From contig JACKQB010000007.1 of NCBI GenBank assembly GCA_024233115.1, forward strand, positions 1 through 64,000: 64,000 nucleotides of DNA, given 5' to 3'. The stretch is from Akkermansiaceae bacterium (GTDB taxonomy: Bacteria; Verrucomicrobiota; Verrucomicrobiia; Verrucomicrobiales; Akkermansiaceae). The notes beneath the pieces were generated by a model that had not been told where the DNA came from, made no database searches, and was given only the letters and a program-made list of their open reading frames with translations. Numbering within the stretch: the stretch's first letter is position 1; each line of letters begins with the position of its first letter. A program made the translations under genes and the position numbers. Shown here piece after piece: positions 8,397-17,600 of the stretch.

Positions 8397-10127
8397 TCAA
8401 TTCTGTCGATCGTAAAGGTCGCGATACAACCCGCTTTTCTCGTAGACCTCCGCGTGGGGGCCATCGGCCACGATACGGCCGCGGTCGAACACCAGAATCC
8501 GGTCGGCTACCTTGATGGTGCTGAACCGGTGCGCGATAATAAAGGTTGTCCGCCCCTTGACCAATTCCTCAAGAGCCGTCTGGATATGGGCTTCACTCTC
8601 ACTGTCCAAGGCCGAGGTGGCCTCGTCGAGGATCAGGATGGGGGCATCCTTGAGGAATGACCGTGCAATGGCGATACGTTGCCGCTGGCCACCCGAGAGC
8701 CGCGTGCCCCGTTCACCGACAAATGTCTGGTAGCCGTCATCCAATGCGCTTTCGATGAAATCGTGGGCATGTGCCTTTTTGGCAGCTTCAATCACCTCAG
8801 CATCCGAGGCATCGGGACGGCCGATCCTGATGTTCTCCAACACCGTTTCATTGAAAAGGACTGGGGTCTGGGAAACCACGGCGATCGAGTTACGCAGATC
8901 ATGTTTGAGGACTGACCGCACATCCTTGCCATCGATGCTGACGCTTCCTCTGCTGACGTCATAAAAACGTGGCAGCAGGTTCGCAAAGGTGCTTTTCCCC
9001 GCACCACTTGGACCTACCAGGGCGACGACCTGTCCTGCGGGGATACTTAAATTCAGCTCACTCAACACATGCTCTGTATCGTAACAAAACGAAACATCCG
9101 TAAACGTAACCTCCCCCTGGATGTCTTCAAATGGCACAGGGTTCTCCGGCTCAGGAAGCACGTTGGGCGCGTTCAAGACATATTCCACCCGGTCAAGCGA
9201 TGCAGTGGCACGCTGTATGGTCACGTGGATTTTACCCAGTTGCTTCATCGGGTCATAACACATGTAAAGCGCCATCAGCAGCGGCACGACATCCTCCTGG
9301 AAATTCATGTGGGATCTTCCTGCATAGAGAATCGTCACGGCGATTCCACACGCCGAGATAAACTCGATGATCGGACCTAACATGGTTTTGTATTTCACCA
9401 CCTTCATACGCCCTTTGAAGAGGCTCATGATTTGGTGATGGAATCGTTCCACCACTCCCTGCTGCATGTTGTATGCCCTGATCTCCATGGGTGCCTGCAG
9501 ACCATCGGACACATAAGATGTTAAATCGCCTGTCTCCTTCTGCACTTGGACCGCCTTGCGGAATAGTTTTTTACCCAGCATTCTGATGGGGAACACACAG
9601 ATCGGGATCGACGCCAGGCATACCAGCAAGAAGAAGGCCTCGCTCTTTTCAAGGGAAAGATAAACGAGAAACCCCACCGCTCCGAACAGCTGCATCGGCT
9701 GGCGGATAATGTCATTGGAAACATCGACAATGATCTGCCTGATCCTGTCCGTATCCCCCAGCAGCCGGCTCAGCAGGTCCCCGCTTTTGTTTTCATTGAA
9801 AAATTTCAACGGCAGCTTCTGCAGGGCCGAGTACAGATCAATCTGGATATACTCCAGAACGCGGTAGCCACAGTAGCTGACAAAGTAGATGTTGATATAC
9901 TGGCTTATCCCGCGGATTAAAAAAACCGCCGGCATATAGAGCGCCACCAGGATGAGCTGCAGCAAGGGGATATCCTCATGGCTGAAGATCTCGGGCAGCA
10001 CCTTTTTCATCATCAACGGCAAGCCTGCACCGGAAGCCGCGCCATAGACGGCACCAGCCAGCACAGCCATGACAAATGGACCCTTGACCTGCTTGAGGTG
10101 CTTGTAATACGGTAAAAATCGTTTCAT
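8397..10127 (-). CDS. msbA: MsbA-type lipid flippase, ABC exporter
   Basis: 576-residue half-transporter: six membrane helices in the first 310 residues, then an ATPase domain with Walker A GPSGAGKST, Q-loop, signature LSGGQRQRIAIARSFL, Walker B ILILDEATSALDS and a switch His in FIIAHRFSTI. The layout matches MsbA, which flips lipid A-core across the inner membrane, and the adjacent core glycosyltransferases support that substrate. Other type-IV exporters cannot be excluded from sequence alone. I chose the ATG at 10127 (MKRFLPYYKHL) over an upstream TTG at 10142. No SD is present. Transcribed toward the LpcC-like gene, which it meets without spacer. Confidence 0.75.
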   Translation of the reverse strand: MKRFLPYYKHLKQVKGPFVMAVLAGAVYGAASGAGLPLMMKKVLPEIFSHEDIPLLQLILVALYMPAVFLIRGISQYINIYFVSYCGYRVLEYIQIDLYSALQKLPLKFFNENKSGDLLSRLLGDTDRIRQIIVDVSNDIIRQPMQLFGAVGFLVYLSLEKSEAFFLLVCLASIPICVFPIRMLGKKLFRKAVQVQKETGDLTSYVSDGLQAPMEIRAYNMQQGVVERFHHQIMSLFKGRMKVVKYKTMLGPIIEFISACGIAVTILYAGRSHMNFQEDVVPLLMALYMCYDPMKQLGKIHVTIQRATASLDRVEYVLNAPNVLPEPENPVPFEDIQGEVTFTDVSFCYDTEHVLSELNLSIPAGQVVALVGPSGAGKSTFANLLPRFYDVSRGSVSIDGKDVRSVLKHDLRNSIAVVSQTPVLFNETVLENIRIGRPDASDAEVIEAAKKAHAHDFIESALDDGYQTFVGERGTRLSGGQRQRIAIARSFLKDAPILILDEATSALDSESEAHIQTALEELVKGRTTFIIAHRFSTIKVADRILVFDRGRIVADGPHAEVYEKSGLYRDLYDRQN

Positions 10128-10245
10128 ACGGGTGGGCCGCAAGCATTGCCTCCCGCCCGCCCGACTGCAACCCTAGATTTCGCCCATGCCGGATTCAACT
10201 TGTCGAAACCGTTCAGCGCGATAGCCTCATATCAAACCTGATCCA

Positions 10246-11052
10246 TTGACACACTACCACCTTATCCTTCTGAGCCTCGTTGCCCTGGGTTTCCAGTCAT
10301 GCACCTTTCGTCCCGCCATCGACGATCAGGGAGTTGTCACCGTGCGCAACCCTAACAAAATGATGCGCAACCACGGCTTCAGTGAGTTTGAGAAAATCAA
10401 GCGCACGCGAGCCATCAGCCAAGACCCCCGCCACATCCAAGCCGTGGCGCGTGTGGCGAACCGACTGAAAAAGGTCATTGAAATGCCAGACGCCGAGTGG
10501 GAGTTCGTCATTTTCAAGGACAACTCACCCAATGCCTTCGCTTTACCCGGGGGCAAGGTCGGTATCAACACGGGGCTGTTTCAGCTGATTGGCCATGGTC
10601 CGCAGGGCGATGCCCTGCTCGCTGCCGTACTTGGCCATGAAATCTCGCATGCCACAGCGAACCATGCCCAGCAACGGATGTACCGGGGTGTTGCCCTGGG
10701 CGTGTTGGCATCGATTCTCTGGTGCTCGCTGGAGCATAATGACGTTGATCACCCGCAATATACCGTCGCGGCATTCGCGACCGCCTACTATCTTGTCGAC
10801 AGCCTGCCCTTTTCCAGAAAACAGGAATACGAAAGCGATAAGATCGGTGCTGTTTACATGGCAAAAGCAGGGTATGACCCCCGTGTATCGATCGAATTGT
10901 GGCGACGGCTCCTATCCTATCATACCCGCCGCGGAGGGCAAAAACCCGAGTTCCTCCGCACCCACCCACTCGACAACGCCCGGATCCGCGCGCTGGAGGT
11001 GTTTATGCCCACCGCTCTGCGCTATTATTCCAAGCACCGGGCATCGCGCTGA
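10246..11052 (+). CDS. M48-family metalloprotease lipoprotein
   Basis: 268 residues with a lipoprotein signal (LILLSLVALGFQSC, candidate lipidated Cys 18) and the zinc-binding GHEISHATANH (H131, E132, H135); the third ligand is probably the Glu in the downstream EYESDKIGAVYMA block, the standard M48 arrangement. Resembles YcaL/LoiP-type periplasmic quality-control proteases that associate with the BAM machinery. The only reasonable start is the TTG at 10246, since an in-frame ATG would remove the signal peptide. Divergent from msbA; the next gene downstream (msrA) begins 46 bp later. Confidence 0.75.
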   Translation: MTHYHLILLSLVALGFQSCTFRPAIDDQGVVTVRNPNKMMRNHGFSEFEKIKRTRAISQDPRHIQAVARVANRLKKVIEMPDAEWEFVIFKDNSPNAFALPGGKVGINTGLFQLIGHGPQGDALLAAVLGHEISHATANHAQQRMYRGVALGVLASILWCSLEHNDVDHPQYTVAAFATAYYLVDSLPFSRKQEYESDKIGAVYMAKAGYDPRVSIELWRRLLSYHTRRGGQKPEFLRTHPLDNARIRALEVFMPTALRYYSKHRASR

Positions 11053-11098
11053 CCCAGCTCTGGTTTGACTCTTCGCCCATAGGCATTAGACTGCGGTG

Positions 11099-11770
11099 AT
11101 GAAACGCTTAATATCCTTCACCTTGCCTCTTGCCATCCTGGGGGGATGTCTGGTTTTCTTTGTCAGTCATCAGAGTATTCAATCAGAAGAAAGCATGGAA
11201 GATACAAAACCCGCTGCCGCCCCCGCTGTTCCCAAAGGCCACCAGACTGCGACTTTCGCAGCCGGCTGTTATTGGTGTGTTGAAGCCGTTTATCAACGCC
11301 TCGAAGGCGTGCACTCCGCAACCTCGGGCTTCATCGGCGGCCACGTCGCCAATCCGGGTTATGAAGACGTCTGCGCAGGGACCACCGGCCACGCAGAAGC
11401 CGTGCAAGTTGTTTTCGATCCCAGGAAAATCTCTTACGACACGCTCCTGGACTGGTTCTGGCGACTGCACGATCCCACCACACTGAACCGCCAGGGCGGC
11501 GATATCGGCACCCAGTACAGGTCTGGTATCTTCTACCATAGCCCCGAACAAAAAACCGCCGCTACAGCTTCACGTAACAAGGCGCAGGAAAGCTTCAGCC
11601 GCCCCATCGTCACGGAAATCACCCAGGCTTCCACATTTTACCCGGCCAAGACATCACATCAGGATTATTACCGGACCGTCGGCAATAAAAACCCCTACTG
11701 CCGTATGGTCATCGCGCCTAAGCTGAAAAAGTTGAAGCTGGATAAGGTCGGGGAGAAGCAGGATAAATAA
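11099..11770 (+). CDS. msrA: Peptide methionine-S-sulfoxide reductase, membrane-anchored or periplasmic
   Basis: 223 residues. The MsrA domain holds the catalytic GCYWC motif (C57 nucleophile, C60), a Phe-to-Tyr variant of the usual GCFWC, then FIGGHVANPGYEDVC, GHAEAVQVVFDP, QGGDIGTQYRSGIFY and SHQDYYRTVGNKNPYC. It repairs oxidised methionine S-diastereomers. An N-terminal hydrophobic segment (LISFTLPLAILGGCLVFFVS) should export or anchor it in the inner membrane, implying repair of envelope proteins. The ATG at 11099 is used; a GTG lies immediately before it. C-terminus is lysine-rich. Confidence 0.85.
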   Translation: MKRLISFTLPLAILGGCLVFFVSHQSIQSEESMEDTKPAAAPAVPKGHQTATFAAGCYWCVEAVYQRLEGVHSATSGFIGGHVANPGYEDVCAGTTGHAEAVQVVFDPRKISYDTLLDWFWRLHDPTTLNRQGGDIGTQYRSGIFYHSPEQKTAATASRNKAQESFSRPIVTEITQASTFYPAKTSHQDYYRTVGNKNPYCRMVIAPKLKKLKLDKVGEKQDK

Positions 11771-11814
11771 ATCCGCCGCTGGACATCCTGCCCCAAGCCC
11801 GTTAATACACACCC

Positions 11815-12462
11815 ATGAACTTGCCCCGCATTTTCCCTGGCCTGATCACCGCTACCCTTGGCCTCCTCGTCGCACTCTGCCAAGTCGCTTCAGCTGATAT
11901 CAAGTCAGCCACGGTGAACGTCAATAAGCTGATCACTGAATACCACGTTGCCAAAAAGGAAATCTCAGCCCTCCAAGGCGAGCGGGACGAATATGTCAAA
12001 GAGCGTGAAGAACGCCAAAAAGCTCTCAAGGGCGTTGAGGACAAGCTTAAGGCCTTGTTCGCCAAGCTCCGAGACAAAGCGATGCCCAAGGCCGAAAGAG
12101 ATAATCTCGACGAGGAGAAAGAGGATCTGGTCAGCCAATACAACGCCCTCACCAAAGACCTGAAGGAGTCCGACCTTGGTCAGATCAATCAAACCAAAGA
12201 AAAGCTCGCGGCGGCTACACGCCGGCTACTCGACGAAATCCAAATCGTCATTCACCAGTATGCCAAGGACAATGGCTACCACTGGATCATAGATACCTCC
12301 GGTGTCAGCAATACCCAGATTTCCCCCCTCGTCTATGCCAAGGATGCCAAGGATGTCACTGAGGAAATCCTCGCCATCCTCAACAAGGACGCGCCGAAGG
12401 ATGAGGAAAACTCCAAGCCAAAAACCCCGGAAACCAATCCGGAACAGCCCACCGACAGCTGA
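11815..12462 (+). CDS. OmpH/Skp-like periplasmic chaperone
   Basis: 215 residues with a cleavable signal peptide (ITATLGLLVALCQVASA) followed by ATVNVNKLITEYHVAK, a long charged coiled coil (about 50-140) and a closing beta segment DNGYHWIIDTSGVS, the canonical OmpH/Skp order. Skp trimers hold unfolded outer-membrane proteins in the periplasm. The tail after residue 190 is an acidic, proline-rich disordered stretch (DAPKDEENSKPKTPETNPEQ) not present in E. coli Skp. It follows msrA by 44 bp in the same direction. Confidence 0.75.
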   Translation: MNLPRIFPGLITATLGLLVALCQVASADIKSATVNVNKLITEYHVAKKEISALQGERDEYVKEREERQKALKGVEDKLKALFAKLRDKAMPKAERDNLDEEKEDLVSQYNALTKDLKESDLGQINQTKEKLAAATRRLLDEIQIVIHQYAKDNGYHWIIDTSGVSNTQISPLVYAKDAKDVTEEILAILNKDAPKDEENSKPKTPETNPEQPTDS

Positions 12463-12545
12463 CACCTGAGTAGGCGGATGATTGCTGAAGTGAAGAGCCG
12501 GCACAGAGGCGGAAGCCTACCTCAAAAATCAACATTCATCACTCG

Positions 12546-13076
12546 TCAATCAATTCTGCTACCGTCCACTTTCCACCCGGCCACTCCGGCATTGCCCAGC
12601 AGCAGCTCACACCACTGCATTTTCTCACCTTCAAAGACGAACTTGCCGAGAAATTTTTTCCCTTCCAACATGTGGGGAAGCCACTGGGGGTCATCTTCCC
12701 ACATCCGCTCCCACGGGATTTTCTTGATGTCGGTCCACAACGGAACCGCTTCATCTGTGGCTGTTGGAACCCCGTCGAACTCACTACTCGTGAATACATG
12801 GCAATGGATGTCGTCCATATCCGACATGGCAAACCATAATTCCCCCATCTTGACGGGGTTCCTGGGAGTAATGTGAAGCTCTTCCTGACACTCACGCACC
12901 ACACACTGGGCAGGTGTTTCCCCTGGATCGATCTTCCCTCCCGGGCCGTTGACTTTGCCTTTGCCAATACCCCGGAGTTTTTCAATCAACAGGATTTCCC
13001 CATCTCGGATCACAAACATCAGCGTTGCGGGCATCTCACCTTGCCAGATACTCCAATTCACGCTGCAATCATCCAT
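12546..13076 (-). CDS. MTH1-like Nudix hydrolase (oxidised purine nucleotide sanitiser)
   Basis: 176 residues with the Nudix box GGKIDPGETPAQ ... RECQEEL at about 47-67 (the final Gly of the consensus is replaced by His). Beyond the box it follows the animal MTH1/NUDT1 pattern: MSDMDDIHCHVFTSSEFDG, TDEAVPLWTDIKKIPWERMW, EDDPQWLPHMLEGKKF. This suggests hydrolysis of 8-oxo-dGTP or 2-hydroxy-dATP to the monophosphate. The neighbouring MsrA gives an oxidative-damage context. Starts at the ATG ending at 13076 and is divergent from the flavoprotein. Exact substrate is inference. Confidence 0.75.
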   Translation of the reverse strand: MDDCSVNWSIWQGEMPATLMFVIRDGEILLIEKLRGIGKGKVNGPGGKIDPGETPAQCVVRECQEELHITPRNPVKMGELWFAMSDMDDIHCHVFTSSEFDGVPTATDEAVPLWTDIKKIPWERMWEDDPQWLPHMLEGKKFLGKFVFEGEKMQWCELLLGNAGVAGWKVDGSRID

Positions 13077-13133
13077 ACGCTGAGTATTAAACGCTCCAGC
13101 TACTTTATCAAAGAGAAATCCTGCATCTTCTCA

Positions 13134-13157
13134 TACTGATTACTGATTACTGATTAC
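13134..13157 (+). repeat. Heptanucleotide tandem repeat (TACTGAT)3
   Basis: Three perfect copies of TACTGAT plus TAC. Because the unit is 7 bp, the three TGA triplets (13137, 13144, 13151) fall in three different frames, so the tract stops translation in every frame just before the flavoprotein coding region. Copy-number change would move frames, but every length of three or more copies still blocks all of them. Confidence 0.9.
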
Positions 13158-13163
13158 TTCAAA

Positions 13164-14378
13164 CTGAATACCAACCACCATATCGCCGTCATCGGTGGCG
13201 GCCCGGCCGGACTCATGGCGGCGGAATCAGCCGCCACCCTCGGTGCCCAGGTCACGGTCTACGACGCCATGCGTTCCGTAGGCCGTAAATTTCTCGTGGC
13301 CGGAAAAAGCGGACTCAATCTAACCAATGCCGAGGCCATCGACCCCTTCCTCGCCAAATACTCCGGCCATGAACTTCCCCGTGAACTCTGGCGAGACATC
13401 ATCGCCAACTTCGATAACAACGCGCTCAGAAAATGGGCGGCGGACCTGGGTGTCGACACCTTTGTCGCGAGCAGCGGCAAGGTCTTCCCCTCACCCATCG
13501 ACGGCTCGATCAAGGCCGCCCCACTCCTCCGCCGATGGGTCGGGCGCTTGCGGACCCTGGGCGTCAGCTTCAAAACCAAACACCGCTGGATCGGCCTGGA
13601 AAAACCCCATCTGCTCACCTTTGATCACGGGGGGGAAATCGTGACGGTTCACGCCGATGCCACCATCCTCGCACTCGGTGGTGCGTCGTGGCCACAGACG
13701 GGTTCGGATGGCCACTGGACCCAGACCCTGGCCGGACATGGCATCGACATCACCCCACTAACAGCCGCCAACTGCGGCTGGGAAGTCGACTGGCCAGTGC
13801 CTCTACTCGAAGAAGCCGAAGGCCAACCCCTCAAAAACCTCCTCCTCCAGGCTGGTGGTGATTCCCGGCACGGAGAACTTGTCATCACACGCTATGGACT
13901 CGAGGGCGGACCCATTTACCGCCTGGGCCCGGCCATACGTCAACAAAGCAACCCGCATGTCATCATCGATTTCAAACCGGACCTATCTCACGCCGATCTC
14001 GTCGCCCGCATGGGTAGGGTGACCCGCAATTTTGTCCGTGAGGCACGCCGACGCTGGAAACTCGATGCCGCCACCTGCTCCATGCTCAAATATATGCCAG
14101 ACCGCGGCCCATGGAAATCGGTAGAGCAACTCGCGCATGAAATCAAACACTGCCACATCCCCCTAACACGCCCACGGCCCATCGATGAAGCCATTTCATC
14201 CGCTGGAGGAATCCGCTGGAAGGAACTCGACGAATCGCTCATGCTCAAAAAGCTCCCCGGCGTATTTGCCGCAGGTGAAATGATCGACTGGGAAGCGCCC
14301 ACCGGCGGCTACCTGCTCCAGGCCAGTTTCGCCACCGGCGCCCACGTCGGCCGCAACGCTTTAAACTCCAGGTTTTAA
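13164..14378 (+). CDS. HI0933/YhiN-family flavoprotein
   Basis: About 404 residues if started at CTG 13164. The FAD-binding Rossmann loop HHIAVIGGGPAGLMAAESA is coded at about 13176-13232, upstream of the first ATG (13215), so the annotated start must be earlier; CTG at 13164 is the only plausible near-cognate start after the triple-frame stop. Other family blocks are GRKFLVAGKSGLNLTNAE, ASSGKVFPSPIDGS, ILALGGASWPQTGSDG, and C-terminal SSAGGIRWKELDESLM with GGYLLQASFATG. These are FAD-dependent proteins of uncertain reaction. If ATG 13215 were used, the protein would lack its dinucleotide-binding motif and probably not bind FAD. Confidence 0.7.
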   Translation: MNTNHHIAVIGGGPAGLMAAESAATLGAQVTVYDAMRSVGRKFLVAGKSGLNLTNAEAIDPFLAKYSGHELPRELWRDIIANFDNNALRKWAADLGVDTFVASSGKVFPSPIDGSIKAAPLLRRWVGRLRTLGVSFKTKHRWIGLEKPHLLTFDHGGEIVTVHADATILALGGASWPQTGSDGHWTQTLAGHGIDITPLTAANCGWEVDWPVPLLEEAEGQPLKNLLLQAGGDSRHGELVITRYGLEGGPIYRLGPAIRQQSNPHVIIDFKPDLSHADLVARMGRVTRNFVREARRRWKLDAATCSMLKYMPDRGPWKSVEQLAHEIKHCHIPLTRPRPIDEAISSAGGIRWKELDESLMLKKLPGVFAAGEMIDWEAPTGGYLLQASFATGAHVGRNALNSRF

Positions 14379-14563
14379 ACTCCAACTACCCAACAAACCC
14401 CATGGCCTGGGCTGGAGGGGCAAGGCTACCGATCAACCAGTGCGCCAACGGCGCATCACCAACCTGCACTTTCGCCATGTGCCTGGAAGCGGGGTCGATT
14501 GCCTAGCTCGCACACGTAACACACTGGATACGCTATCGACAACTCACCTGTGTACGCGCCGCA

Positions 14564-14588
14564 GCGATTTGCGTCGCAATTTTTTTTT
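14564..14588 (+). terminator. Weak hairpin plus T9 tract
   Basis: GCGA-TTTGCG-TCGC, then AA and nine T residues (14580-14588). The stem is short, but the T-run is the longest in the area. It would end transcripts coming from the flavoprotein gene. The rest of 14,379-14,627 holds no gene; it starts with a TTTAAACTCCA motif also seen at 42,392. Confidence 0.3.
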
Positions 14589-14627
14589 CACGGTTTAGGT
14601 TATGTATCCATCTAACTCACTTGCTCT

Positions 14628-17600
14628 ATGAATCATCGAAACCCTTGTTTGCCCGCCTTTATCCTCCCGGCTCTTGTCCTGATGCTCACTCTTGCTGACA
14701 GGGGAAATTCACAAACCACGGCACCTGCCGCACCGACGGAGAAAACCGAGGTGCGTGACTTGACGAAGCCGCCCGCCCGAACCCTGACGTCGTCTATTTC
14801 CATCTATCATCCGGGCTGGGACGAACAGCGGCAGCGCGCGAACGGACCTGCGGTCTACATCCGCTTCAGTGGCCCGGCAGCCCCGCTGGACCAGGTGGGC
14901 AAGGCGGTTCCGGCTGGAGCGATCAGGATGACTCCGGAGGTGGCCGGGGAATGGCAATGGCAGCGGCAGGATCAACTGGTATTCTTCCCCACCAACGGCT
15001 GGCTGCCACCGGCCAGCTATCGCTTTGAGCCAGGTGAGGGTTTGCTGTCGGAGGATTGTAAACTGAAGGCCAAAACCGCGTTTGATCACGCTTGGACGGC
15101 GCCGCCATTGACGGCGCGGTTTCACAACCGCAATTACTACATCGATCCCGCCACGCCGACGCTGCAACAACTCGTCACCACGGTGGATTTTTCCCTGCCG
15201 GTTTCCCTGGAGGAGGTGCGCCGTCATTTTTCGGTGACGAGTGTGACCGGGATCGGGATTTTCCAGCCCGGTAGCAAGGCGCAGGTGCTTCCGGATCCGA
15301 AAACACCGATGCGCTTCTATCTACGTTCACCGTTGATGAAGCCCGGCGAAAAGGAGGATCTGGTGTTGTTCAGTTTCAAGGTGGGACTCAAGGCACTAAC
15401 AGGTGGAAACCCGACCGCTAACAACCTGGAAACCAAACTCACCGCCTACAGCAAGGGCTCCGCATTTTTCATCGAATCCGCCGGCAGGATGCTACGGAGA
15501 ACAGCCGATGGTGAACCGGAGCAGTCGATTTTTGTGCAACTCAGCATCCCTGCCAATACCGCCTTGGTCGCGCCTGCCGTGGAGGCATGGAAACTCCCGG
15601 AAGAGCTCAAGGACAAAAACCAGCGTGCCATTGCGTGGACCAAGGAGAACGTGACGGACGAGGTTCTGGCGCGATCACATAAGCTTTCGTTAGAGCGTAT
15701 CACCCATGCGGATTCACCGCCGATGGAAACGATCATTGCCTTCCGCGTCCCGTCACAACCGGGTGGCAAGGTCTTTGTCAAGGTGCCCAAGGACACCTCC
15801 GGCCCCGGCGGCTTCGTCACGGCTGAGGATTTCCGTGATGTCACTACGCTTCCTGAAATCCCGAAAGAGGCCGCTTTGATGGGAAATGGCGGCCTCATGG
15901 CACTGAACGGAGAGCGTAAACTCAATGTCCAGTCGCGGGGCCTCGACCACCTCCGCTACACAGTGGCAAGGGTCCAGACAAATCAGATCAATCACCTGGT
16001 AAGCCAGACGCGCGGCAGCTTCGAGTCGCCGCATTTCCGTAGCGGATTTGGATTTGAAAACATCTCTAACTACCAGCAATCCGTGCAGCCGATTGTGAAG
16101 AGCGGCGACTACAGCATCAATTATTCATCCTTCGATTTTTCCCCATTGCTCCAGGCAGCCCAGCCGGGGGCGGCACCCACGCATGGCTTGTTTCACCTGA
16201 CACTTGAGGGCGTGCGACCCCGAACCCCGGATGATGGTGCCGCCGAGGACGGAGCACCGGACAAGGACTGGATCGCCATCCCCTCCGGTCGTAGCTCTGG
16301 CGACTACAGCTACCGCCAGCCATCCGGCAGCAGCTATCCGCTCGGCGATCAAACGCGGGATCAACGATTCATCCTGGTCACCGATCTCGGCCTGATCATG
16401 AAGGAGTCAGCCGATGGCAGCCGCTCCGTTTACGTGCTGTCCTTCAGCACCCAAGGTCCGGTGCAGGGTGTCGAAATATCCGTCCTATCCAAAAATGGCA
16501 CGGTGCTGAAAAACGTCACGACCAACGACTTTGGAATGGCCGGGATTCCATCGTTGCGCGGCTTGCAGCGGGAGCAGGAGCCGGTGGCTGTGGTGGCAAA
16601 AAAAGGCGACGACCTCGCGTTCATTCCCTGGGCGAAAAACGATCGGCACCTCGATACCTCGCGTTTCGATGTCGGCGGTGTGGCCTACAGCGAGGAATCC
16701 GTGCTGGAAGCCTCGCTTTTCACAGAGCGCGGAATTTACCGGCCCGGCGAAGCCATCAACATCGGCGGCATCGTCCGCCAGCGCGACTGGTCGGGCGACC
16801 TCACAGGACTACCTCTGGAGCTGGTGGTTTACAACGCGAAAGAGGATGTCGCCGGTCGATACTCGCTGAATCTGGAAGCGGGTGGCGTTTTTTCAAAGAC
16901 CATTCCGACAGCGGAGACAGCGCCCACCGGTCCATGGAGAGTGCAACTGGTGCGCCCCAAACCAGCCGATGCCGCTGCACGAGTGGGTTCGGTTTACCTC
17001 GGTGGGGTGATCGTCAGGGTGGAGGAATTCCAGCCCGACCGGCAAAAGATCAAGGCGACATTCCAACCGGGCGCAAGCGATGGATGGCGTTCGCCCGACG
17101 GCTTGCAAGTAGCGGTGCAGCTCGACACCCTCTTTGGCATCCCAGCCGCGAAACGCCGTGTTGCTGGCAAGCTTTTTCTATCCCCGACAACACCCAGTTT
17201 CGCCAAGTGGCCGGGCTGGCAATTCGGCATACCGGATTCAAAGCGGTTCGTCACCAAACAGATTCCATTAGCCGATGCCACGACCGATGAAAACGGTCAC
17301 ACCACCCTACCTCTCAACCTGGAAGCGCACACCGCTCCCATGCTGCGGGCACGGGTGGAGCTTGAGGGCTTCGAGGCAGACGACGGTCGCGGCGTCCGCA
17401 CCGAGCTCAGCACCCTGGTTTCCCGTCAACGTTATCTCATCGGACACAAGACACCACGGAATCTGCATTATCTCGACGGCCGCGATCCGGTATCGGTCGG
17501 GGTCGTTGCGATCGGTCCGGACAGCAAGCCGGTGGCTGTGGCTGACCTGACTCGTGTGCTGGTGCAGACCAAACACGTGTCCATTCTAACCAAACAAAAA

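Noticed and set aside
12478..12876. Plus-strand open frame across the Nudix gene
   Set aside because: Antisense shadow of a gene with complete Nudix motifs; low-complexity Ser/His composition.
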